Assembly (NCBI RefSeq): GCF_000002995.4
Contig: NW_025062477.1
Coordinates: 4,870,649-4,934,648, forward strand
DNA length: 64,000 nt
DNA from: Brugia malayi
Lineage: Eukaryota; Nematoda; Chromadorea; Rhabditida; Onchocercidae
Direction of reading: 5' to 3'
This document shows positions 1 to 11,700 of the stretch, in pieces. How positions within the stretch are numbered: position 1 is the stretch's first letter; the number at the start of each line of letters is the position of its first letter. The notes beneath the pieces are model-generated. The model saw only the letters and a program-made list of their open reading frames with translations, was not told the DNA's origin and searched no databases. Position numbers and translations under genes: made by a program.

Positions 1-1539
1 GACTCTTCAAAAAGGGCGACACATACCTGGACTACCCTGTTATGGAAGCCTATGAAGGTCCAATTGATTCAACTTATCGGATACCCGATGTGGAAAGCGA
101 ACCAATCGAACATTTGGTTACTGTCTATCACAGCGGTCGTTCAGATGAATTTGTACCGAGTGAAGAAAAGAAACCTACCGTGGATGTGGGTGAAGTTTTC
201 ACAGATGCTGCTCAAGCACTTGGTGCAAAAATTACCGGTCTTTTCAAAAGAGGTCCTGCTCATCTGGATTATCCAACATCTGGCCCATATGATGGACCAT
301 TGGCTTCAACAAGCCTTGCATCAGATGTAGAAGGCGAACCACTGCAACAGTATGTTAGCGTGTATCACAGTGGGCGATCCGATGAACTGTTAACGCCAAC
401 ACAAATTACAGAGGTACCTGTAGAAGAGAAACCAATTGTTGCTGCCAAAATAATTACCGGACTCTTCAAAAAGGGCGACACATACCTGGACTACCCTGTT
501 ATGGAAGCCTATGAAGGTCCAATTGATTCAACTTATCGGATACCCGATGTGGAAAGCGAACCAATCGAACATTTGGTTACTGTCTATCACAGCGGTCGTT
601 CAGATGAATTTGTACCGAGTGAAGAAAAGAAACCTACCGTGGATGTGGGTGAAGTTTTCACAGATGCTGCTCAAGCACTTGGTGCAAAAATTACCGGTCT
701 TTTCAAAAGAGGTCCTGCTCATCTGGATTATCCAACATCTGGCCCATATGATGGACCATTGGCTTCAACAAGCCTTGCATCAGATGTAGAAGGCGAACCA
801 CTGCAACAGTATGTTAGCGTGTATCACAGTGGGCGATCCGATGAACTGTTAACGCCAACACAAATTACAGAGGTACCTGTAGAAGAGAAACCAATTGTTG
901 CTGCCAAAATAATTACCGGACTCTTCAAAAAGGGCGACACATACCTGGACTACCCTGTTATGGAAGCCTATGAAGGTCCAATTGATTCAACTTATCGGAT
1001 ACCCGATGTGGAAAGCGAACCAATCGAACATTTGGTTACTGTCTATCACAGCGGTCGTTCAGATGAATTTGTACCGAGTGAAGAAAAGAAACCTACCGTG
1101 GATGTGGGTGAAGTTTTCACAGATGCTGCTCAAGCACTTGGTGCAAAAATTACCGGTCTTTTCAAAAGAGGTCCTGCTCATCTGGATTATCCAACATCTG
1201 GCCCATATGATGGACCATTGGCTTCAACAAGCCTTGCATCAGATGTAGAAGGCGAACCACTGCAACAGTATGTTAGCGTGTATCACAGTGGGCGATCCGA
1301 TGAACCAGTAACAAAAATTGTTGAAATACCTACTGAAATACCGGTTGAAGAAATGCCAATGGAAGAAAAACCGATTGTTACTGCCAAGATAATTACCGGA
1401 CTCTTCAAAAAGGGCGACACATACCTGGACTACCCTGTTATGGAAGCCTATGAAGGTCCAATTGATTCAACTTATCGGATACCCGATGTGGAAAGCGAAC
1501 CAATCGAACATTTGGTTACTGTCTATCACAGCGGTCGTT
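1..1539 (+). repeat. 459-bp in-frame tandem coding repeat, three units plus a partial fourth
   Basis: Units begin at about 1, 460, 919 and 1399 (the same GACTCTTCAAAAAGGGCGAC start). The first two spacings are exactly 459 bp (153 codons). The third is 480 bp because its linker gains 7 codons of a V/I-P-x-E-E type. Copies are essentially identical at the DNA level, including third codon positions. Each unit holds two diverged sub-repeats of the VYHSGRSD motif, so there was an older duplication followed by recent amplification or gene conversion. Confidence 0.95.
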
Positions 1540-3947
1540 CGGATATGTTTGCAACTGTTGAAAATGTTGAAAAGGATGATTTTGTTCCTGCTGATGCGAT
1601 ATCAGCTTTTTCAGGAAGGAAGGTAATCCTTTCTGATTACCCTGTTTTGGAAACGTGCGTCGGTCCTTTATCTCATCTGCCTTTGTCGCGTGATGTTGAG
1701 TGTCTTCCTTTGCAACAGTTTGTGAATGTTTATCATTCTGGTCGATCAGATATTACGCTCGGCGAATCACCTCTCCACTTTTTTGGTCGGCGGGATGAAC
1801 TATCCGATGCTAAGTTTGAGTCTCTACGTTATCCGTCGTTCAAGGATAGTTATTTTCATGAAAGCGTGCTTCACTCTGATAATGTGAAGCCTTTGGTTTC
1901 TCCTTCTGTATCTACTCATACTGGTAGTGAACGCTTAGTATGTCATCCGTTGGAACCACCCACCACGCTTTTAAAGTCGGAACAGAAATTGTCTAATTTT
2001 GATGTATCCATCAGTAGCAGAAGTGCAAGTGGACGGCCATTACCAGTAGGTATTGCACATCCTGTCCCGAAGGTTCCGGAATTGTCCAAAAGCAGGCGCT
2101 ATGATGAAATTTCAGACATCAGACGCGCCGAAATGGCGTCAATACCACATGATTTAAATTATCATCGCAAAACTCGTGAAGTAGACTACTGGATCGGACG
2201 ACGTTCTGAACGTCAATCAAAGCCATGCCGTGATCTTAGTGCCGATATCGGCATCGACTTAGCATCGGACGCTAGTTGGGAGGAGCGTAATATGTTCGAG
2301 ATCCAACCGCTGGAACCAGTTGACATTCGACAAAGCACCCGAGATTTCTCAGTATGTCCCACTAAAATAAGAACACGCAAGGTCTCTCCAACAGCTAACC
2401 TACACTGGACAACGGTCAGTGAGACAACATCTATCTCTTATAAAAAACGCATCTCTATTGAACGTCGCCGACCACATCCAACTTCGTCTTCTCATCTTGC
2501 AACATATCGACGTCAGTACCGACCACCACCACCACCTCCCGAAGTTTCGGCTTATGCCCATCAGGACAAAGCTATTTTTGAGAGCAGTACATTGCCTCGA
2601 ACATATGCCGGCGTTGCAGTAGGAGGTGATTTACGTATGCAGCGTGCTCGATATGAAACCTCATCTTTACCCTCTACATATTATACCAGCACTGAAACAA
2701 AAGTTAGTTTTTGAAATCAGTTTGACATAATTTTGTTTTTTTACACTTTGCTCTAAAAAAGAAAAATTGAAATGCACGAATATTTCTTAAATTCAAATTG
2801 ATAGAAAATGTTGCTGTTATTGTTCAACAAATTAATAATTCACTTTTGACTACTTTTATTGCTCAACAGATACGACGTAATCCTGTTCGCTATGATTTGC
2901 CACGTCCCTCAACTCCACCACGTTATGAGTATTGGACAGGAGAGCGTAATAAGTGGACCGTAGAAGGTTCGCCAAAATTTTCAGTTACAGATCAAAATGC
3001 TTATTCACCATACAATGACCAATACGTGAGACGTAAGGTTTAATTCAATGAATTTTGTTAGTTTAAATAAAAATTGGAATCATTTTTTCATCGCCAAATT
3101 TTTTTTTAAACACTAATGCTAGCATAATTCATCATTTATCTTATTTTTAATAATATGACTGTTTGATATATTTTCATAGTTAATTTCAAAACCTATAACG
3201 AATTTTCTATTTCAGAATCCATAATTTTGAGATGTTTGTTCATTTTTAGGTACCAAACAAGAAGCTTTGCACTATCAGAAATCTAACCTTGAAGAAATAC
3301 CTATTATTTCACTGATAAACGATTTACCAATGATAGAAGATGGAGCTGATGAATGTTCGTGCGCATCGATATTGCCAGCGCCAAAGATAGAAACACAAGG
3401 TAACATCAATTTTTTCCACTCTTTTTTCCTGATCTCTTACCATAAATGCGATATATGGTATCTGAGAAAAGATCACAATCAATTATACCAAATATCTTGA
3501 ATTTCAAAATAATTTATATCTATGAAAGGGATACGATTGTTATGAATGTATTGCGTCAACTGTAATACTAGTATTACAATTTTTTTTTCGAATTTCGAGT
3601 GGATTTTTTTTCAAAAAGTTCAAAATAATTTATATGCACAACTTATTAAGCACTAGTTTATCTAATTAATTTCAATTTTTTTCACTTTCTTCGGAATTTC
3701 TAGGATTATTCCATATCCAACTAAAATCAAGATAGTTTTTTAATATTACAATTTATTTTTTTATTTGGACTTATTATTTTTTTCTATATAATAAGTAAAA
3801 TATTTTTTGTATCAGTAAGGTTTTTTCAAAAAAAATCATTTCATAGTGTATTAGTACAAGTATTCATTTGTTCAAATATTTTTCGGAATTTCAAGTGTTT
3901 TTTTCATATGGGCACGTATTATTTAAGCATTCGTGTATCAGCATTTG

Positions 3948-3981
<34 letters not shown>

Positions 3982-4284
3982 GAAGGAAAAATAGCACATT
4001 AAATGATATATGATAAAATTAGTGATGTGTATTAAATTTTTAACTTGATTTCGTCGCATGATAAGGTTATTATCATGTTTTCTGATTGTTTAATTAATGA
4101 ATTTAATTATGTTATGTAATTGTATGCGTTAGCATAATTTAAATTTATGCTTCTTCATTTACTGATCAACAAGGATAAATTATCAGTTGCAGATTTACCA
4201 CCTGGTGAGCATTCCCGTCCAAGCCGTTCAGCGCCGTTGCGTCGTGCAAGACAACGTATTCGTAATCTATGTACGATGTTATAA
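1..4284 (+). CDS. Repetitive tail of a giant protein, probable UNC-44-like ankyrin large isoform (3' end of gene)
   Basis: Partial at the left edge; the frame is open from base 3. Model: exons <1-2702, 2870-3032, 3250-3399 and 4193-4284, with donors GTTAGT, GTAAGG and GTAACA. All phases agree (0, 1, 1) and the stop is TAA at 4282. The long exon carries eight copies of a motif of the form DYP-x6-GP[IL]...DVE-x2-P[IL]...VYHSGRSD, most of them inside a 153-residue tandem unit. A Ser/Arg/Pro-rich region with no recognisable domain follows. The protein ends in a basic stretch and CTML. From memory, VYHSGRSD-type repeats occur in the neuron-specific tail of nematode giant ankyrin UNC-44 (AO13), which organises the axonal membrane skeleton; I could not verify this. 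No ankyrin repeats, ZU5 or death domain lie in the window, so the identity is inferred and another giant cytoskeletal protein remains possible. The exon model is surer than the name. Confidence 0.75.
3945..3980 (+). repeat. Poly(A) tract in the last intron of the tail gene
   Basis: A run of about 30 A lies in the 3400-4192 intron, shortly before the terminal coding exon. The intron is otherwise AT-rich and noncoding. Confidence 0.9.
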
Positions 4285-4562
4285 ATATGGCATCTGCTGT
4301 ATTATGGCATTCCGGAAACAGAAAATTAAACTTAACCAACAAGAATATCATGGATCTACTCTCAAATTATTCGAACCACTTTTTATATAAAAGCACTTTG
4401 ACGTACGATATCGAATGTTGCTGTGAAATTGAGAGTGGCGTTTTCTACGCATTTCAGAAATAATTGCTGTAACAGGCGGGTTTAAGCGTCCGCAGAAAGT
4501 TTTTTGTGCTATCTAAAAAGTTCAGTTTTTCAGGTGTTTTCGAAATGCTTTGGAAACATTAT

Positions 4563-4617
<55 letters not shown>

Positions 4618-6330
4618 CAGCTGGCATTCTAATAAACTTTTTTAGAGTTTTAGAACAATCGGAATTTTTAGGGATTCTTCCAAAAAATTTAACTGCTTCA
4701 AAAAATTTAGTTGATAATTAAAAAACGCATATTAATTCGAAAGTAGCTTAAGAGCTACCAGGAAATTATATGGCTCAATTCTGTCGGATAAAACTACTAA
4801 GGAAGACATTTCGAAAGCATCAAAAAACTGGATGATTGGTGGAAAAAATTTTTTCGAGAAAATTAACTTTTCGCTGGACGCTGTAACTTTTTTAGCCGTT
4901 GCGCATTACTATTATTAAAGAACGAATTGTGATTATACGATAATTGCTGTTATAATTTGAATATATAATAAGTTGTTTTTTTTTTTTTTTTGTTGTTGTT
5001 GCATTGCTTTTGTGTATACAATTTAATAAGAGTTGTTTAATATTAATGCAGTTGCTTAACAGTGATTTTATCAAAAATAAAATTAAAAAAAAAAAATGCG
5101 ATGAAGAAAAGACGAAATAAATTGTAACCAATCGCTTACAATACAAGTAATCTCGCCAATTTCTTTTTCTTCGATTCTCAGTTTTCTATTTTTTTTCTGT
5201 TAACTATTTGTGATGGTAAAATGAACTTTTACAGGTCTGCTGCTATTTTGAATGTAATATTCAACAAACACCATCAGAACCTTATAAAAGTAGTGAATTT
5301 TTTCTTTTTGAAAGATTTATCAGTGATGATGGTGTTATACGGAATGGAAAAAAAGGAAAAACACTGTGAAAAACATATTTCTTCAGTAGATGAATATTCT
5401 TTTTTGGTTGATTTCATCTATTTAATTAAGAATCAAACTATATAATCCCCAAAATATAATCATTGAAAAAATTACATGAAATTTCCATTCCCTGCATTTC
5501 CTTTTTTTTCTTTTTTAACTTATATAATTAAATAAGAGGAATTCCGGTACGTGTTACGTGTCTTTCTTCTTTGTATTAATTGCCAGTAATAAATAACTAT
5601 GACCTTTTCCTCATTATTATTAGTTACTACATGTGAAATATAATCCCACCCTATCATTTACTTGCATGCAGATATTTTTCTCAAATTATTTTCAATTGTT
5701 CATTTTTGCTCATTTTCACAAATTTATTCATTCAGCCAGTCTTATTATTCCTGCCTACATAAAGTGTAGAAACCTAATGTTAATACTCCCACACGTGATT
5801 AACTTACATGTTATTGCTTCGATTCTACCCTAACCACAATCCTAGTTACAAAAGAAGACGGAATCCCAAAGCAGAAGGAATAATTGAAATCGTTGTTCAC
5901 TCATTCAGATTATTAAAAAAGTGATAGAAAAGCGCTAAGACACATAAGTCAAACGTGTGTGACTTAACCCCTTCACTTAGTGATGGATATGTCAATAGGA
6001 AACTTCCTTATTCAACTTTATTTAGAATACGTGGCATGATAAAGCGTCACTTCCTTGTTCATTCTTAAGTCCGCCTTTGGAACACCAATATATTGAAACA
6101 AGAGGTCATCATTTTTTTCCAACCGAACAGTTCCAGTGCTCGATAACTGCTGTTATTGATTTAAACTCCAGACAACTAGATGAAGTTACGCAAAAACTAT
6201 CTTCGCCATAATTATTATCAGTTTCACTGAAGCAGGTAAATAATGCACGAAAAAACGTAGAGATCTTTATACAACATACCACAATAACAAGGCGCAACAA
6301 TTTCCAGCAAAAGTAATTATAATTTCTGCG
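4285..6330. other. Convergent intergenic region between the tail gene and NHP2
   Basis: Both flanking genes end here (stops at 4282 on plus and 6331 on minus). It should hold both 3' UTRs and poly(A) sites. A TA dinucleotide tract and several T/A runs are present. Short open frames of 60-90 codons are AT-driven, have no splice context and do not look coding. Confidence 0.6.
4565..4615 (+). repeat. (TA)n microsatellite, about 25 units
   Basis: An uninterrupted TA dinucleotide run just beyond the stop codon of the tail gene, probably in or near its 3' UTR. Confidence 0.95.
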
Positions 6331-7900
6331 TTAAATATCAGGTGCGATCCTCTTAATTAATTCAGATACTTCATGGAACAAATCTGCGTAATCTTCATGT
6401 TCTTTTATGAGAAGTAGTATAGCAGCCCTTTTGTGACCTGAAACACTACATCAGGTGGTAGCAGGAAAGCAAACCCAAACGATCCTACCAAGAAATAAGT
6501 TCGTCTAAGAATGGTATGTTGTCTACGAAATAGAACAAGCCATAAGTTTATTTAAACAAACCACGAAGTTAAACTACCTCACAGTTTAGCGACGAATGAA
6601 AACTGACCAGACACTTAGCACTGGAAGATATGTAAAATAATTTCCATGGTAAATTGAAATTGTTACCGCAAAATAGCTTGATAATTTTTGCTGATGAAGT
6701 AGAACTTAAAGTTAAATTCAAATTAATGGTCGAATACCAAAATCCTACCAGTAGCCAATCCGAGATGCTCGCGCGATGGTGTAAATATATATGGAATATC
6801 TTTTTCCTCACATATGCATGGGATATGTGAATAAACATCTATTGGTGATACATTACCTATAAACAGATTTTATCTTTTCAAAGTGAGGATTTGAACTCGT
6901 TTTCGAGAATATTTTTGACGCATCCGAGTCCAGAAAAAGTTTGAGTAAACAACTGTTTGTTCAAAGTTTTCGGAATTCAGAGACGTTGAAAATGTTTTTT
7001 GCTTATATCTTTTTTTTTTCCTAATGTAAAATTAATATCAGAAGACGAATAATCTTATTTCGGAGATCAATGTCAATCATAATATGTGGCCATGGTGCAT
7101 GTCATACGATTTAAACAACGGAATGAAATGCTCAGGCTGAAAGATCCTACCTGCAAGCACAACGATACCAGTTTCATTCCTTCTCAAAGCTTTTTGTACG
7201 TCGCACATCCCTTGCCTCAAATATTGCTTATCTTTAGAAGCCTAAAAAAAGATTTTTGAAATCATAAATATTTTTCAGCATGAATTATGTAGGACAAGTT
7301 AAAAAAGATAAAAAAAAAACAAAAAACAAAAACAAAAATCAAAAAAAAAAAGTAAAATTGGTACCTTCTTTATCAGTTTGTAAATTTTCTTTGCCACTTT
7401 TCTTGGAGCAAGTGGTTGGGCAATAGCATTAACCATAGTACAAAGTTCTTCATACTCATCCTGAAATTCAAATCGGAGCTAATTTGTAACGCAGAAAACT
7501 AGTTCCGCATATGAAATTATAAATTTGAAACATTGGATACTAACTCAAACTCAAAATGCCACAAGCAATGGAAACTAATGGTCAGCCAAAACATCATAGA
7601 TCAAATCTTACTTTTTCTTGCATGCAATTTTTACCACAACTGATTAATATTATGAAAACACAAAATATTGTAATTCCTGTACATATCAGCTGACTATTAT
7701 TTAAGTTATGATTACAATAGATTTCTTCATCTATTGTCTCACCACAAAACAACATGCGCTAAATGTTATACCTGTCCAACCTTAGCTGACATCGGCGTTC
7801 CCAGTACACTAGTATCAGCTAAATCATTTACCAATGGCTTTACATCTTCATCAACTTCTATTTTCACGTCAGTGTTTGGATGCGCTTTCGATTTTCCCAT
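6331..7900 (-). CDS. nhp-2: H/ACA ribonucleoprotein subunit NHP2 (L7Ae family)
   Basis: Core protein of H/ACA snoRNPs, which guide pseudouridylation of rRNA and snRNA in the nucleolus; it binds the guide RNA. Five exons in minus order: 7900-7772, 7460-7365, 7241-7151, 6856-6749, 6437-6331 (phases 0, 0, 1, 1), giving 176 aa, near the usual 150-165. The L7Ae/NHP2 fold is recognisable from the order LAPRKVAKKIYKLIKK, then GIVVLAGNVSPIDVYSHIP, then CEEKDIPYIFTPSREHLG and an Ile/Leu-rich end. The acidic N-terminal extension of about 43 residues is the variable part. An acceptor-like TTGCAG lies about 25 bp before the ATG and could be a trans-splice site. It is 875 bp downstream of the Nopp140 stop on the same strand. 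No broken exon or missing core residue is seen. Confidence 0.94.
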
Positions 7901-8774
7901 TTTACTTCAATGATCTACGAACCCTGCAACTTATCGTCACCTCTTGTTCCAAGGAATATTCAGTACAAAAGTGCACAGATAAAACAGAAGTTTTACACAG
8001 CCAAAATTTCTGACCTTTACTGTAATCTCCCTCGACACATCCTCTCTTTACATTTTTCACTACCTAAATATCAAAAAAAGCTAGAACCGTTTGGTAGACC
8101 GAACAAATCAGGTGATTTGCCAGCAAAATCATTGCTAATTTTGAGCCAAATCATGAAATCAATTTAAGCCACCCTTACGTATTTGACATCGATGCACCTG
8201 TCACAATTACAATATAGACTAACCCTTTCTCCACCTTGAATATAATAATAGCACCAAAATAACTTTGAACACCGCGAATTTCAATTCCAAATCCCCGTCA
8301 AATGCACAAACCCGTAACAGTGTAGACTATGAACTGCACTGCACATTAACTAATAATGAAAACAATGTCCATATAGTAACACCTTTGTTATATTTCTAAA
8401 CGTTTTATATTAATACGAAAAAATTTTCCTTCCAGAGAGGACAGAAGATAGAATGAAGTCTACCCGAAACTTCAAGTGAAGGAAAACAATAAAGTTCTAC
8501 AATTAAAAAAATATATTTATCAATAAAATAACAGTGCGAGAAAATCCGCAATTTTCAACAACTCTAACATTCCCATCGCAAAACTAATCAACATTAGCAA
8601 AAACGCTAGAAGAAACAGTGACAAGAGTAAGGAAAATAGAAAAAACTTCAAAAGTGATAGACAAATGAGCAACTGCTCAACAAAATACATGAAATAGAAA
8701 AGAGCTAACTTTGTGCAAAATATCAAATTAACTAATAAGACTGACAAAAAATCACAACAACGCGAAATATTTCT
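7901..8774 (-). other. Nopp140 to NHP2 intergenic spacer
   Basis: It separates two same-strand genes by 875 bp. No independent coding exon was found; open frames on either strand are AT-rich and lack splice context. Acceptor-like TTGCAG near 7925-7932 fits trans-splicing of NHP2, compatible with either an operon or a separate promoter. Confidence 0.5.
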
Positions 8775-11700
8775 TCAATCAGTATCACTACTAAATTTAA
8801 TCGAGTGAGAGCTGGTATCAATCTTTGCACCACTACCACCACTGTAGCACCCACGTTTCTTCTTCGTTTTTTCATGCCGAAATCCTTTGCCCTGTACATT
8901 TTTCATATCTTCATACGCTTTTCTACCCCACTGGTCGTATGTCTAAATGGACAGAATATTATAAGCAAGAAAAACGAATATATAAAAATCAAACAAACTT
9001 CAAATAAACCAATTATCGCTTTAAAGAATAGCGAATATTTCGCTGCCAACTCCACAAATATGTGCTATAAAAGCAACCAAAAAGGTAAAAATTTTTATTT
9101 CCTTAATTTGATGCGAAAATCAAAGAGGTAAAGGTAAAAAGCAAATGCTTCATGGATAAGTGAATCACCGCAGTCCTTTACTGGAAAAAGTTGGAAGTGA
9201 AATGATACGAAAACTATAAAATTCGCTTGAAAAAAAAAATGTAAAATTTTACTTTTGTTCGATAAGAATTATCGCGAAATTTGTCATGCAATTCATCCTT
9301 CGAAGTCTTCACTCGACGAAACGGTTCATTCTGCAATACCTACAATATTTTTCGGATCTTATAAACAACTTCGAAATGGAAAGAAATACAGTAAATTCGT
9401 TAGGCTACTTCAACCTAAAGGATAAAAATTACAACTACAACAAACCTTTTGTTTTTTATTGTTTTTGCCCATACTTTTCTGATTGTTGCCCATTCTGCAA
9501 ATACAATCATAGACAAAAATTTGTACAAAATTCCTTTCCATAAACAAAAATATTCTTACACTTTTCCATAAGATGCTACTAAATAGGATTGTGGTTGCTA
9601 CTAGGTTACACTGCTATAACAATTTAAAGAACAGATACAAACTTCTCCGGATCATCATTTTCATCCTTCAAGTCCGTGTTATTGTCTTCCTTCTTTAAAT
9701 CTGCGTTTTTTTGACTCCGACTCTTTTTATTTTTGTCCTGAAGAAATTTATAATGTGAATAAGAATAAAAGACTACAAAACAAGATTTTAAACAGGATTA
9801 AGTAATTTTCAAATTAATCTATTAATCTAATTTCACCAATTACAATCCACCAAACATCTTGAGATTTAGAAATTACCTCCTCGTACGAATCTGCTTTCAG
9901 AGTGTCGATAGCTTTCCCCAAAGTATTACTACCTTTCCTAAAAAACACAAAAAAGAAAAAAAAAAATTACAGGGAGAAAAAATTGAAACAAAAGCACATC
10001 GAATGTCTGGGAAGAAAAACTGGAAATAGCAAAGTAAAATATACTGGTTTAAATTCTAACAAATTTACAGTCTAATAAAAGAAAAAAAAAAGTCTGAAGG
10101 TACTCTTAGAAGCTGACCTTTTACCATTGCCTTCATCAGTTCCACTTAAAGAATGATCAAACTGTTTCGCTGCTGCTTTCTTTGTGGATCCGATAACATC
10201 TTTTGACGTTCCTTTATTAGCCTGCTTACAAATAACTGCAACGTTTCTTTCCTTTGAAGTCATATCGCTCTCTGAGCTTGAATCTGATGAGGTAGCAGAA
10301 TCTTTTGTAACATTAGGTTTGCCATTTATCTGCACCTCTGCTACAGTTTGCAACTGCGACGGTCTCAAAGTAGCTTCATCAGAATCTGAACCTGACGAAG
10401 TTTCGGAATTGCTTTCTACAGAAACTTTGGAATTACTTGACAGTTTTAATGCTGATTTTTGATGTAAATGTTCAAGTGATGTGGTGGCGATTTTATTTAT
10501 ACTCAGACTTAATTCTGACGAATTTTCAATCTTTCTCCTACCCGCTTTGTTAATCATTTCAGCTGTCTTAACTACAGTATCATCGGAAGAACTACCATCA
10601 GATGAACTATCATCCATTAATTTTTGCTTTCTTGTCACTTCCTGCTGATGCTGTAGCCTAACTGGTTGTTGCTTCCGTGCTATTTTTTCAGGAATAACTG
10701 TTTCGGAATCTGAAGATGAATCAGAACTCGACTTGACTTCCGACTGAACGGCCACTTGCTGCAACGATTTTTTTGGCTGTTTGAGATGTGCAACGGCTGC
10801 AATTTGTGCTTTCCTTACTTGGCTATTACTGCTGGAATCAGAAGATGATGTGTTCTCATTTGAAAAGGTTTTATCTCTAACTGCTATTGCTGCCTTAGTT
10901 TTTCCTGTTATCTCAAGGTCTAACTCATCAGAATCCGGAAAACTCGAGTTACTCTTCATGGCACTACTCGAGACGGTGGTAGACTTTTTTTGCGTATTTT
11001 TCGCTAGCTTCCTTACATTATTGCTATCACTGTCACTAGAATCTGATGAGCTCATATCTGCCGCTTTCTTTCGAATTGCCACTGCTGCTTTGTGTTGAAC
11101 CTGCAACTTTGTTTTTTTAGCCGGTGTTTTATCAATATCGCTTTCGGAATCCGAACTGCCATCATCTAAATGTTCTTTAACTCGAAATTTCTCAGTGCAA
11201 GACATAGCTTTCGCGGGTGTTTGTGCTAGAATCTTGGAAGTCCTCTTATCCAAAATTTTCCCACAATCATTAAGTTTCTCATTTTCCGGGACTGTAAGAG
11301 ACTTATTTATGTCTTGTTTCTGATTCTTTTCTGCACTATCATCGCTACTATTAGATGAAAATTCAGATGACTTCTTCGTAACAGCCGCGTTTCCCAAATT
11401 ACCAGTTAACGTGCCCGCAACTCTTTTCCCAAGAACTTTTCCCTGCACAAATTGCTTCACACTTCTATTTACACCGTCATGGTCACTTGAAGTACTGTCA
11501 GAGGAAGCTTCAGATGATTTTTTCGTAATAGCTGCTTTCCTCAAATTACTGCTTAATGTTGCTAGAACTTCTTTCCTCAGAGCTTTTCCCTGCATTTGTG
11601 GCTTCGCATTCTCATTTGCATCATCATCGTCACTTGAAGTGCTGTCAGATGAACTTTCAGCCAATTTTTTTGCAGGAACTATATTTTTCGCATTAGCACT

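Noticed and set aside
52..1248. Three identical 92-codon plus-strand frames
   Set aside because: They are out-of-frame shadows of the 459-bp coding repeat, recurring once per unit.
6857..6945. tRNA-like stretch on the minus strand in an NHP2 intron (anticodon-arm-like CTGGACTCGGATG and B-box-like GTTCAAATCC)
   Set aside because: The T stem does not pair, no A box is found and no acceptor stem can be formed, so at best it is a decayed tRNA-like fragment.
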